Shown one piece after another: positions 16,488 through 24,251 of a DNA stretch of 57,630 nucleotides. Location of the stretch: contig JAFQCR010000002.1 in the NCBI GenBank assembly GCA_017416345.1, positions 1 through 57,630 on the forward strand, in the 5' to 3' direction. Source of the DNA: Clostridia bacterium. Its GTDB lineage: Bacteria > Bacillota > Clostridia > Oscillospirales > Acutalibacteraceae. Made by a program: the position numbers and the translations under genes. Under the pieces are notes generated by a model that saw only the letters and a list, made by a program, of their open reading frames with translations, did not search any database and had not been told where the DNA came from. The number at the start of each line of letters is the position of its first letter. Positions within the stretch are counted from its first letter, which is position 1.

Positions 16488-17528
16488 TTATTGTGCGTAA
16501 TAATCATCCAAGCTCTTAAACGTGTAACCTTGGGCGTGGGCTTCGTCGATCATATCACTAAGAGCATCGACGTTGGACTGCGAGCTTGCGTGAAGCAGTA
16601 TCACCGCACCCGGGTGGTACCGACCCGTAACGGTGTCGAAGGTCTTTTGGACGGTCGGCTGGTTAGCGGTATCATAGTCGCCGTGCGCCACCGACCAGAA
16701 TATCGACTTATACCCCACCGAGGTCACAAGCTCCAACGCATTTTCGGAATAAGCACCCGTCGGGAAACGGAAGTAATCCGACTCATAATTGAAGTGCTTT
16801 TGCAGGTACTCGTCGACCTTGTAAAGCTCCTCGGCCATTTTGGTGCGTGAAATATCGGGAAATACGGGGTGCGTTGCCGAATGGTTGCCCACAATATGGC
16901 CTTCCTTTATCATACGGTCGACCTTTTCGGGGTTATTTTTGATATAGCTCAAGGTCACGAAAAACGCAACCTTAACGTTTTTCTCCTTCAGAATATCAAG
17001 GATATCAACGGTCAGGTTTTTATACTCATAGCCGCAGTCGAAGGTCAGATACATACGCTTGTCGGTCGACACGGTGTCTAAGGCTAACGCCTCAATATTT
17101 TCATACCCGTCAAAGCGCTTTTGATTGTTGACCGATATCTCATGCGGCTTGCCGCCCTTTGCGGCACCGAAGCCGAAGCCGTGCTTGGTATTGTCAATGC
17201 CACGTGCATTTTCGGCGTCAACGACGGTGTACTCCCCCACAGTCACGTCATAATTCTGCAAAACAAAGCTCGATGTGACCTTTGAAGAATCATCTTTTGA
17301 GGTCTCATCCTTTGATGAAATAACCTCCGATGATGACGGTTCTGATAACACCGTTTCGCTTACCGCACTTGACGTATCGGAAGATGTGTTATCCGACGAA
17401 ACCGATATTTCGGACGAGGTAGCATCGGCCGTAAGTGATGAGCTGTCACCCGTTGCGCCGCCCTGCCCGCAGGCACAAAGACCAAGCATCAACACAATAG
17501 CCATTAAAACCGAAATAATCCTTGTCAT
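16488..17528 (-). CDS. PdaA-like polysaccharide deacetylase lipoprotein
   Basis: 346 residues from the ATG at 17528; AAAGGGG lies 9 nt upstream of it but directly touches the earlier in-frame ATG at 17537. Lipobox LGLCAC, then a long Ser/Asp/Thr-rich linker (about 25-90). The NodB-type catalytic domain (about 95-346) has the metal Asp in TFDCGYE, HSATHP with the His pair, RFPTGAYSE and LLHAS. TFDCGYE and the preceding FGFGAAKGGKPHEIS region are typical of PdaA, which deacetylates muramic acid for spore cortex delta-lactam. The lipoprotein anchor and an ordinary sigma-A promoter make a purely forespore role uncertain. Confidence 0.82.
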   Translation of the reverse strand: MTRIISVLMAIVLMLGLCACGQGGATGDSSSLTADATSSEISVSSDNTSSDTSSAVSETVLSEPSSSEVISSKDETSKDDSSKVTSSFVLQNYDVTVGEYTVVDAENARGIDNTKHGFGFGAAKGGKPHEISVNNQKRFDGYENIEALALDTVSTDKRMYLTFDCGYEYKNLTVDILDILKEKNVKVAFFVTLSYIKNNPEKVDRMIKEGHIVGNHSATHPVFPDISRTKMAEELYKVDEYLQKHFNYESDYFRFPTGAYSENALELVTSVGYKSIFWSVAHGDYDTANQPTVQKTFDTVTGRYHPGAVILLHASSQSNVDALSDMIDEAHAQGYTFKSLDDYYAQ

Positions 17529-17554
17529 ATCACACATCCCCTTTCTATATTTTC

Positions 17555-17583
17555 ATTATAAAAGAGGATCATATAAAGTTCAA
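17555..17583 (-). promoter_or_regulatory. Sigma-A promoter of the PdaA-like gene
   Basis: Minus strand TTGAAC (17583-17578), 17 bases, TATAAT (17560-17555). Confidence 0.65.
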
Positions 17584-17649
17584 GTATCAATCGTGTAACA
17601 TAATAATACAGTTTTGTAATAAAATAAAAAAATCATTCTGAAGAAGCTT

Positions 17650-17703
17650 GCCTCCCTTGTCTAAAGGGAGGGGGACCGTGCGGTACGCACGGTGGAGGGA
17701 TTC
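17650..17703 (+). repeat. Palindromic intergenic repeat, copy 2
   Basis: Stem 1 (CCTCCCTT, GTCT, AAAGGGAGG) is followed by stem 2 (ACCGTGCG, GTA, CGCACGGT) and GGAGGGATT. Stem 2 differs completely in sequence from copy 1 but pairs perfectly. Confidence 0.8.
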
Positions 17704-17738
17704 CTTTTGCTTCCACAGAATGACTGTTTCTTTTTATA

Positions 17739-18128
17739 TTACTGCTTTTTGGCGTAGGTTTTGGCGGTGAATTTTTCCGCATTGACCACAAAGCGGTCGT
17801 GTGCACCCTTGCCGATAAGTCCTGCTTCGTCAAACGCCTCAACGCTGAAGCTGATCTTTCGTCCGTCAACGGCTGTTACGGTGGCGGTCACGGTGACCTC
17901 CATTCCGACGGGAGTTGCGGCAACGTGCTCAACGTCGACCTTAGTGCCGACGGTGGTGCTGCCCTCATCAAGGCTGTTTTCCAATGCCTTGCAGGCCGCC
18001 TTTTCCATCAAAGCCACCATCATCGGAGTGGCAAACACGGGTAATGAGCCCGAACCAACCTTTTCGGCGGTATTATTTTCGTTTACGGTCTCCTTGACCG
18101 TACCTTTAAGTCCAACTGTTATTTCCAT
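17739..18128 (-). CDS. FlK-like hotdog thioesterase
   Basis: A 129-residue single hotdog-fold protein, started at the ATG at 18128 because AAGGAG lies 7 nt upstream. T34 (in FATPMM), E42 (in LMEKAA) and H68 (in VEHVAA) match both the residue types and the spacings (8 and 26) of the T42/E50/H76 triad of fluoroacetyl-CoA thioesterase FlK. Many anaerobes carry such FlK-like proteins with unknown acyl-CoA substrates. It begins four bases after the nfnB stop, so it is very probably co-transcribed with nfnAB. A role in clearing an acyl-CoA is inferred, and defluorination is not implied. Confidence 0.8.
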   Translation of the reverse strand: MEITVGLKGTVKETVNENNTAEKVGSGSLPVFATPMMVALMEKAACKALENSLDEGSTTVGTKVDVEHVAATPVGMEVTVTATVTAVDGRKISFSVEAFDEAGLIGKGAHDRFVVNAEKFTAKTYAKKQ

Positions 18129-18132
18129 AATA

Positions 18133-19563
18133 TTACTCCTTAACCAAAGCATTTAAATACTCGTCAATGGCCTTTGCGGCAGTTTTACCTGCACCCATGG
18201 CCGAAATGACCGTTGCGGCACCCGTCACGGCATCTCCGCCTGCATAAACCCCGTCCTTGGTGGTCTTGCCCGTGGTCTCCTCAACGATGATACCTCCGTG
18301 CTTGTTGACCTCAAGACCTACCGTGGTGGCCTTTATGAGCGGATTGGGGCTTGTGCCTATCGACATTATGACGGTGTCAACATCCAGAACAAACTCGCTG
18401 TTCGGAATCTCAATAGGACGGCGGCGACCGCGCTCATCGGGCTCACCAAGCTCCATTCTGATGCACTTCATACCCGTAACAAAGCCGTTTTTAGGGTCAC
18501 GCTTGTCGTCGGGGTTATCATACCCCAAAATCTCAACGGGATTGTTGAGCAAACGGAACTCAATACCCTCCTCCATTGCGTGCTCGACCTCTTCACGTCG
18601 GGCGGGAAGCTCGTCCAAAGACCTGCGGTAGACTATGTAGACCTTTTCGGCACCAAGACGCAAAGCCGTTCTTGCGGCATCCATAGCAACGTTACCGCCG
18701 CCAACGACCGCAACCTTGCCGCCCTTCATAATGGGGGTCTCGGGGTCGTCCTTATACGCCTTCATAAGGTTGGAGCGGGTCAGAAATTCATTGGCAGAAT
18801 ACACACCCTTAAGGCTTTCACCGGGGATGCCCATAAAATTGGGCAGACCTGCTCCCGAGCCGATAAACACGGCCTCAAAGCCCATTTGGAGCAGCTCGTC
18901 AACGGTAAGTGTCTTGCCGATTATCATATTGGTCTGAAGGTCGACACCCATTTTGACGAGGTTGTCGATCTCTTTTTGAACTATTGATTTAGGCAGACGG
19001 AACTCGGGGATTCCGTAGACCAGAACGCCACCGGCTAAATGCAAAGCCTCAAAAACCGTGACCTTGTAGCCCTTTTTGGCAAGGTCACCTGCGCAGGTCA
19101 GTCCCGAAGGACCCGAACCGACCACGGCCACCCTTTTGCCGTTGGACTCGGCGCATTTGGGGGTCTCATCTGAATGAGCATTATGCCAATCGGCCACAAA
19201 GCGCTCAAGTCGGCCGATACCGACCGGCTCACCCTTGATACCACGGACACAATTGGCCTCACATTGGGTCTCCTGCGGGCAAACACGTCCGCAAACGGCA
19301 GGCAACGACGATGTCTCGCTGATTATCTCATAGGCGGCCTCAAAATCGCCCTCCTTGACCTTTTCTATAAATTCGGGGATCCTGATGTTGACGGGACAGC
19401 CCGATACGCACAGAGGATTTTTGCACGACAGACAGCGCAAAGCCTCATCAACGGCCGTAGCCTCGTCGTAACCGAGCGCAACCTCTTGGAAGTTGTGCGC
19501 ACGAACCAAAGCCTCCTGCGACGGCATGGGATTTTTCTTTAAACTCATATTAGGCTTCATCAT
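18133..19563 (-). CDS. nfnB: NfnB / glutamate-synthase-small-subunit-like flavoprotein
   Basis: 476 residues. An N-terminal Fe-S region (CLSCKNPLCVSGCP and CGRVCPQETQCEANC) is followed by a FAD-binding domain (VAVVGSGPSGLTCAGDLAKKG, about 145-165) and an NAD(P)-binding domain (VAVVGGGNVAMDAARTALRLG, about 285-305). Annotation as GltA is common, but the partner upstream is the Fe-S/FAD subunit NfnA. The pair is therefore better read as electron-bifurcating NADH-dependent ferredoxin:NADP+ oxidoreductase (or the related SudAB). Starts overlap as ATGA with the nfnA stop; RBS AAGGAGG lies in the nfnA end. No GltB-like large subunit is in the window. Confidence 0.85.
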   Translation of the reverse strand: MMKPNMSLKKNPMPSQEALVRAHNFQEVALGYDEATAVDEALRCLSCKNPLCVSGCPVNIRIPEFIEKVKEGDFEAAYEIISETSSLPAVCGRVCPQETQCEANCVRGIKGEPVGIGRLERFVADWHNAHSDETPKCAESNGKRVAVVGSGPSGLTCAGDLAKKGYKVTVFEALHLAGGVLVYGIPEFRLPKSIVQKEIDNLVKMGVDLQTNMIIGKTLTVDELLQMGFEAVFIGSGAGLPNFMGIPGESLKGVYSANEFLTRSNLMKAYKDDPETPIMKGGKVAVVGGGNVAMDAARTALRLGAEKVYIVYRRSLDELPARREEVEHAMEEGIEFRLLNNPVEILGYDNPDDKRDPKNGFVTGMKCIRMELGEPDERGRRRPIEIPNSEFVLDVDTVIMSIGTSPNPLIKATTVGLEVNKHGGIIVEETTGKTTKDGVYAGGDAVTGAATVISAMGAGKTAAKAIDEYLNALVKE

Positions 19564-20414
19564 TTTACCTCCTTTTTAAAGAGGTTGCAGGTGCGCTCAT
19601 AGGCGTGACGCTCAAAGTCACGGTACATTGCACCCCTTGACATAGCCTCGTCAAAATCGACCTCATAGCCGTTGAAATCGGGACCGTCAACGCAGGCAAA
19701 CTTGGTCACCTTTTGTCCGTCACGGTTCAAGGTCAATCGGCAACCGCCGCACATACCCGTACCGTCGATCATAATGGGGTTCATCGAGACCGTGCAGGGA
19801 ATGTTATACGGCTTGACCGCCTCAACAACAAATTTCATCATAACAAGCGGACCGATGGTGATGACCTCTTGGAAGTTCTCGCCGCCTGACAGCATTTCGT
19901 TTATAGGGACACAAACATTTCCCTTTCTGCCGTAGCTTCCGTCATCGGTCATAACATAAAGCTTATCCGACACGGCGTTAAACTCATCCTCTAAAATCAG
20001 CAGATCTTTGTTTCTAAAGCCGATGACCGAGGTCACCTCTGCCCCCTGCTCGTGCAGCTTTTGAGCCACGGGCAAAGCAATGGCGCAACCCACACCGCCG
20101 CCGACAATAAGCACCTTTTTAAGACCTTCTGTCTTTGTGGCAACACCCAAAGGTCCTGCAAAATCGGGGATAAAGTCACCCACGTTCTTATGGTTCAGCC
20201 TTTCGGTAGTGGCACCCACTATCTGAAAGATGATCTTAACGGTGCCCTTTTCACGGTCAAAGCCTGCCACGGTCAAAGGGATACGCTCCGACTCCTCATC
20301 AACCCGCAAAATGATGAACTGACCCGCCTCGGCCTTTTGGGCAACAAAGGGAGCCTCGATATCCATCATGGTAACGGTTGGATTAAGCGATTTTTTGTTT
20401 ACTATCCTATACAT
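19560..20414 (-). CDS. nfnA: NfnA-type ferredoxin:NADP+ oxidoreductase FAD/[2Fe-2S] subunit
   Basis: 284 residues of the dihydroorotate dehydrogenase electron-transfer (PyrK/SudB) family. There is an N-terminal beta-barrel FAD domain with IPLTVAGF, then an NAD-binding domain starting VLIVGGGVGCAIALPVAQKL (about 100-120). The C-terminal cysteine cluster GMCGGCRLTL...FACVDGP binds a [2Fe-2S] centre. Paired with NfnB it balances NADH, NADPH and reduced ferredoxin in fermenting anaerobes. First gene of a three-gene operon (nfnA, nfnB, thioesterase); a 60-bp AT-rich gap upstream must hold its promoter. Confidence 0.87.
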   Translation of the reverse strand: MYRIVNKKSLNPTVTMMDIEAPFVAQKAEAGQFIILRVDEESERIPLTVAGFDREKGTVKIIFQIVGATTERLNHKNVGDFIPDFAGPLGVATKTEGLKKVLIVGGGVGCAIALPVAQKLHEQGAEVTSVIGFRNKDLLILEDEFNAVSDKLYVMTDDGSYGRKGNVCVPINEMLSGGENFQEVITIGPLVMMKFVVEAVKPYNIPCTVSMNPIMIDGTGMCGGCRLTLNRDGQKVTKFACVDGPDFNGYEVDFDEAMSRGAMYRDFERHAYERTCNLFKKEVK

Positions 20415-20474
20415 TTCAACCAGCTCTTCTAAAGCGAAATATTATGATATATTTTAACACATTACGGCTTAAAA

Positions 20475-21383
20475 TCAAGTGTTTGTTTTTGTGTTTGAAC
20501 GTGTTTTAAATTTTTTGATGCAAACTGCCAAAAGCAAAGCGATGATATTGAAGCAAACCACCGTGGCACCCACCGGCAGCATCACGGTTCCCGACATAAA
20601 GCTGTCGGGCTTTCGGATGACGAAGGTCACCGCAAAAAGGAAGCCTATCACAAAGCAGAACATTGACATCACAGCCGAGCTGATAACCACCGCACGGAAG
20701 GTTTTGAAAAGTCGCATTGCCGCAACCGCCGGGATAACGATGACAGCCGAGATCATAATTGAGCCAAGCAGCTTCATTCCGACCACGATGGTTATAGCTG
20801 TCAAAGCAGACAACAGCATGTTACAACCTTTCACACCAACGCCCGAAGCCTTGGCGAAATCCTCGTCAAATGTAACGGCAAAAATGCGGTTGTAAAACAG
20901 CAGATAAAGCAAAACAACAATTCCGCAAAGCACAAGGCACAGCACGGTATCGGTAGCCTTCACGGTCAGCACCGAGGCTCCGAAAAGACCCGTGCAGACC
21001 TCGGCGGCACCTGCCTCGGCAAGACCGAAGATAATATAGCCAACCGCCACCGTTCCGACCGAAACCAAAGCCGTTGCAGCATCGCCCTTCAGTTTACCGC
21101 TGCTTGACAGCCACATCAAAAAGAATGCCGCCGCCGTTACAACGGGGATGGTGATGTAGATAACATTTTCATCGGCAACCTCAAAAAGGGCCGCAATAGC
21201 CAACGCGAGGAAGCCAACGTGTGACAGACCGTCACCTATCATAGAATACCTTTTAAGCACCAGGTTCACACCCAAGGCACTTGAGCAAAGGCAGGTCATA
21301 ATACCGACCACAAGGGCGTACAACAGCACCGATGCGTCAAAATACTGTCCCGAAAAGACGCTGAAATCAAATGAAATACTCAT
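20475..21383 (-). CDS. znuB: ZnuB zinc ABC transporter permease
   Basis: 302-residue ABC-3 family permease with eight or so hydrophobic segments. The family pattern is seen in CLCSSALGVNLVLKRYSMIGDGLSHVGFLALAIA near the N-terminus, the coupling region that contacts ZnuC, and in GSIMISAVIVIPAVAAMRLFKTFRA in the second half. It forms the membrane channel for zinc brought by ZnuA. Last gene of zur-znuA-znuC-znuB, overlapping znuC by four bases. Mn or Fe transport by the same family is possible; the His-rich ZnuA partner favours zinc. Confidence 0.9.
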   Translation of the reverse strand: MSISFDFSVFSGQYFDASVLLYALVVGIMTCLCSSALGVNLVLKRYSMIGDGLSHVGFLALAIAALFEVADENVIYITIPVVTAAAFFLMWLSSSGKLKGDAATALVSVGTVAVGYIIFGLAEAGAAEVCTGLFGASVLTVKATDTVLCLVLCGIVVLLYLLFYNRIFAVTFDEDFAKASGVGVKGCNMLLSALTAITIVVGMKLLGSIMISAVIVIPAVAAMRLFKTFRAVVISSAVMSMFCFVIGFLFAVTFVIRKPDSFMSGTVMLPVGATVVCFNIIALLLAVCIKKFKTRSNTKTNT

Positions 21384-22081
21384 TTCAAGCCTCCTTTCAG
21401 AAGTGCATCGCCAAAACCTGACGCAAGGTACTCCTCGGTCGTTCCAAAAAAGTGTCCGTCCTGGTTTAAGTGGAGTATTTTATCGGCCGTATTGACGGCT
21501 GTATTTATATCGTGGGTAATCATAATGACCGTCATTCCTTGGTCATTCAATTGCTTTATAACCGAGTACATCTCGGATGTAGCCGTGGGATCAAGTCCGT
21601 TGACGGGTTCATCAAGCAAAAGCATTTTTTCGGTAGCACACAACGCCCTTGCCAACAGCACCCTTTGCTGTTGACCGCCCGAAAGCTCGGAAAACGGATG
21701 CTCTGCCAGACCCGAAACATTAAGCAACTCTAAGTTTTGCTCTGCCTTTTGTTTCATTGCTTTTGTGTAAACAGGCAGCCACGTTTTTGACGCAAAGGCC
21801 GACATCACGACCTCCTTGACCGAGGCAGGAAAGTCCCGTTGGGCAGTCTTTTGCTGAGGCAGGTAACCAATGCGCCCCACCCTGGCTCCATCCGCAAAGC
21901 TTATCTCACCCGATTGCGGTTTTATAAGCCTTAATATACTTTTCATCAGCGTGGTCTTGCCGCTGCCGTTTTCACCGACAACGCAAAGGTACTCTCCCTT
22001 TTTTACATCAAAGGACAGCCCCTTGACCACGGCCTTGCCTTCATAGGCAAGCTCCAGATTTTTAACCGTTAATTGGCTCAT
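21380..22081 (-). CDS. znuC: ZnuC zinc ABC transporter ATPase
   Basis: 233-residue ATP-binding subunit. Walker A is GENGSGKTTLMKS (about 37-49), the Q-loop is GYLPQQ, the signature is LSGGQQQRVLLARAL, Walker B is MLLLDEPVNGLD, and the switch His is in MITHD. It powers zinc import through ZnuB in the cytoplasmic membrane. Both ends overlap their neighbours by four bases (ATGA), implying translational coupling with znuA and znuB. Confidence 0.92.
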   Translation of the reverse strand: MSQLTVKNLELAYEGKAVVKGLSFDVKKGEYLCVVGENGSGKTTLMKSILRLIKPQSGEISFADGARVGRIGYLPQQKTAQRDFPASVKEVVMSAFASKTWLPVYTKAMKQKAEQNLELLNVSGLAEHPFSELSGGQQQRVLLARALCATEKMLLLDEPVNGLDPTATSEMYSVIKQLNDQGMTVIMITHDINTAVNTADKILHLNQDGHFFGTTEEYLASGFGDALLKGGLK

Positions 22082-23049
22082 TGCAAAGCCTCCGAAATCT
22101 TTAAAATATTATCTCGCATAACCGAAACATAGGTCACACCGCTTGAAAGCTCAGCCTTTGAAAAGGTGTGACACGAGTGCAAAAGTTCAGCCTTTCCGCC
22201 CACCGTTTTGGCAATGCTTTCGGCAAACATCGGGTCGGAATTTTCCATATAAAAAATCACCTTTGCGTTTGCTTTAAGTGCGCTTTTGGTCAGCGAGGTC
22301 ATCTGCGCTACCGATGGGTCGACACCCGACGAGCAACCCGAAAAGGCCGCATCAAACTCAAGTCCGTAATCGGCGCAAAGGTATCTGAACGGGAAACGGT
22401 CACCGAATATCAGTTTGTTTTTAGAAGCGCTTTGGCAAACTGCCGAAAGGTCGCTATCCAACAAATTCAGCTTTTCAATATACTGCTCGCTATTGGCTTT
22501 GTAAAACTCACCGTTTTCGGGGTCAAGGCGGCACAGCACATCGGTCAGCGCCTTGACTATCATAACCACCCTTTTCGGCGAGGTCCACACGTGCTCATCA
22601 TAAGCAGTATGCTCGTGAACGTGTTGTTCATCGTGTCCGTGCTCATGGTCGTGGATATGCTCCATACTGTCGGAGGAGATCTCCTCCAAAGTATCGACGG
22701 TATCCGACATGGCCACCCATTCGGCATCCCCTTTTACGGTGTTTTTCAGCTCGGTTATCCAATCAAGATCCGATTCACCGCCGACATAGACCACAAGGTC
22801 GGCAGTTGCCACCGTTTTAAGCTCGGCTACCGTAAGGTTTTCAAGCTGAAAATCGTGACTTTCGGTTCCAAGCGGAACCAGCATTTTTATATCGGCCTTG
22901 TCCCCTGCTATGTTCCGCACAAAATCGTACTGCGGAAACACCGTGCAAACGACCGACAGCCTGTTTTCGTCAGCCGACGCACCTCCGCAGCCCGAAAGCA
23001 CGGCTACCGCCAAAAGGCAGGACAGAATAAAACAAAAAACTTTTTTCAT
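22078..23049 (-). CDS. znuA: ZnuA zinc-binding lipoprotein
   Basis: 323-residue cluster A-I metal-binding lipoprotein. Lipobox AVLSGC at about 16-21, and a first metal His in LGTESHDFQL. A His/Asp/Glu-rich loop (about 133-155, HDHEHGHDEQHVHEH) is a hallmark of zinc-specific members, followed by a second ligand in DEHVW. The site where many homologues have a third His reads FGDRFPFRYL here, as in other clostridial forms as I recall them. Final ligand region YMENSDPMFAESI. It delivers zinc to ZnuB. Overlaps zur and znuC by four bases each. Confidence 0.9.
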   Translation of the reverse strand: MKKVFCFILSCLLAVAVLSGCGGASADENRLSVVCTVFPQYDFVRNIAGDKADIKMLVPLGTESHDFQLENLTVAELKTVATADLVVYVGGESDLDWITELKNTVKGDAEWVAMSDTVDTLEEISSDSMEHIHDHEHGHDEQHVHEHTAYDEHVWTSPKRVVMIVKALTDVLCRLDPENGEFYKANSEQYIEKLNLLDSDLSAVCQSASKNKLIFGDRFPFRYLCADYGLEFDAAFSGCSSGVDPSVAQMTSLTKSALKANAKVIFYMENSDPMFAESIAKTVGGKAELLHSCHTFSKAELSSGVTYVSVMRDNILKISEALQ

Positions 23050-23459
23050 ATATCACCCGAAGCCTCAACACAGTCGGTGCATTCACCGTACAGCACCGAT
23101 TGACCAAAGCCCAAAATAAATCTATGTTCTTCTTTTATGTGCTCACTGACCTCATTAAGGTGCGGACATTCCATATGGATAAGCCGACCGCATTTAACGC
23201 ATTTCAAGTGATAATGACGGTCGCAATCGTCGTGCATATCGGCATATTGATAAACGAACTGCGGGCTGTCGGGCGTTTCAAAACGGCGAAGCACACCCTG
23301 CTCAAGCAAATTGGATATCTGACGGTAGACGGTGCTCTTGCCTGCACCGCTTTTGCAGACGGCATCCGACACCTCATTTACCGAAAAATGACGGTCGCTG
23401 TGCTCACGGAAAAAGTCAAGCACTATTTTCTTTTGTCCGGTCGTGTATTCCTTTTTCAT
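23046..23459 (-). CDS. zur: Fur-family regulator, probably Zur
   Basis: 137-residue Fur-type repressor. The winged helix (about 5-80) includes FSVNEVSDAV and KSTVYRQISNLLEQGVL. The C-terminal dimerisation half has the metal-site His residues in DRHYHLKCVKC and the structural zinc cysteines CVKC and CTDC. It is first in an operon with znuACB and two palindromes flank its promoter, so zinc-dependent autorepression of the whole operon is inferred. Start after GAGGTAGCGTT. Fur or PerR cannot be excluded from sequence alone. Confidence 0.87.
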   Translation of the reverse strand: MKKEYTTGQKKIVLDFFREHSDRHFSVNEVSDAVCKSGAGKSTVYRQISNLLEQGVLRRFETPDSPQFVYQYADMHDDCDRHYHLKCVKCGRLIHMECPHLNEVSEHIKEEHRFILGFGQSVLYGECTDCVEASGDI

Positions 23460-23481
23460 AACGCTACCTCAACTTGGATTT

Positions 23482-23496
23482 TGAGAATCATTCTCA
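23482..23496. promoter_or_regulatory. Zur/Fur box, promoter-downstream copy
   Basis: TGAGAATCATTCTCA, a perfect 7-1-7 palindrome located just after the -10 box and 23 bp before the zur start codon, where it would overlap the transcript start. Confidence 0.85.
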
Positions 23497-23504
23497 CTTT
23501 TGTA

Positions 23505-23532
23505 AGTATACCACCAAAATGCCAAAAGTCAA
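23505..23532 (-). promoter_or_regulatory. Promoter of the zur-znuACB operon
   Basis: Minus strand TTGACT (23532-23527), 16 bases, TATACT (23510-23505), held between two Fur-type palindromes. Confidence 0.75.
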
Positions 23533-23535
23533 TAG

Positions 23536-23558
23536 AAATTGAGAATTATTCTCAATTT
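23536..23558. promoter_or_regulatory. Zur/Fur box, promoter-upstream copy
   Basis: Core TGAGAATTATTCTCA (23540-23554) extends to a perfect 11-1-11 palindrome. It abuts the upstream edge of the -35 box. The same 7-mer arms recur at 23482-23496. Confidence 0.88.
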
Positions 23559-23573
23559 AAATAAATGCAAAAG

Positions 23574-23604
23574 AAAACCTCCGGAGGCTTGTCATCTCCG
23601 GAGG
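23574..23604 (-). terminator. Terminator of the XRE-type gene
   Basis: CCTCCGGAG (23578-23586) pairs with CTCCGGAGG (23596-23604). On the minus strand it is followed by GTTTTCTTTT. Confidence 0.8.
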
Positions 23605-23622
23605 CTTGTCTTGTGCGAATAA

Positions 23623-23904
23623 TCACAGCGTCTTAGACCAACGACTCTTGTCAGCATAATACCAACCGTCGGTCTCAGTGTCAAATGCACCTGCAAGTTC
23701 AAGCATTGTGCACATGGCAAGATAGGTGTCCCATCCCATGGGTGCGGAATGGCGTTCGATATCTGATATCTTCTGTCGGCTCTTGCCAACCATACTGCCA
23801 AGGTCATCCTGCGACAGGCGAACCTTTTTTCTGATCACAGGCAGTCGTTCTACCAGATTCCCTATCAACTGCTGTCTTTCAGCACTGATCACGAATTCGG
23901 GCAT
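23623..23904 (-). CDS. XRE-family helix-turn-helix protein
   Basis: A 93-residue DNA-binding protein. The helix-turn-helix region reads LSQDDLGSMVGKSRQKISDIERH, the usual Cro/CI-type pattern, at about 33-55. A short C-terminal extension ends in WYYADKSRW. The ATG at 23904 is chosen because GGTGAT lies just before it and the promoter would leave the upstream in-frame GTG (23919) with almost no leader. Such stand-alone regulators often control a neighbouring or distant operon; no target is evident here. Flanked by its own promoter and terminator. Confidence 0.78.
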   Translation of the reverse strand: MPEFVISAERQQLIGNLVERLPVIRKKVRLSQDDLGSMVGKSRQKISDIERHSAPMGWDTYLAMCTMLELAGAFDTETDGWYYADKSRWSKTL

Positions 23905-23938
23905 ATCATCACCGCTCACTTATTTTTATTACATTTAT

Positions 23939-23967
23939 ATTATAGTACGCTTTTTTAATAAAATCAA
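23939..23967 (-). promoter_or_regulatory. Sigma-A promoter of the XRE-type gene
   Basis: Minus strand TTGATT (23967-23962), 17 bases, TATAAT (23944-23939). Confidence 0.7.
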
Positions 23968-24213
23968 TTGTTTTCGAGTGGCGAACGAAAATTTTGTCGA
24001 AATGACCAATAGTTATGACCACTTTTTAACTATTTAGCACAGTATTTTTAAAACCCCTGTCACATAATGTTTAACACAAGTTTTTGCTATTCCGAAAAAG
24101 ATGTTACAAAACGGACCTTTGCCCTCAAAAAGCCTTATTTTAAGCCATTTTAGGGTTGTCGTGTCAGGTGTTTTCAATGCCGAAATAAATGTTAAATTAT
24201 TAACGAACTTTAA
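23968..24213. other. AT-rich gene-free stretch
   Basis: Between the XRE promoter and the clpX terminator there is no convincing open frame, hairpin, tRNA or repeat. I see nothing I can support here. Confidence 0.5.
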
Positions 24214-24244
24214 ATAAAGCAGCAGTTTTTAACTGCTGCTTTAC
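24214..24244 (-). terminator. Terminator of the clpP-clpX operon
   Basis: AAAGCAGCAGTT (24216-24227) pairs perfectly with AACTGCTGCTTT (24231-24242), 3-nt loop, just past the clpX stop. Confidence 0.82.
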
Positions 24245-24251
24245 GTGGAAT

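Noticed and set aside
18133-19563. Glutamate synthase small subunit (GltD/GltA) proper
   Set aside because: There is no large subunit, and the overlapping upstream gene is an NfnA-type subunit, so the Nfn/Sud reading fits better.
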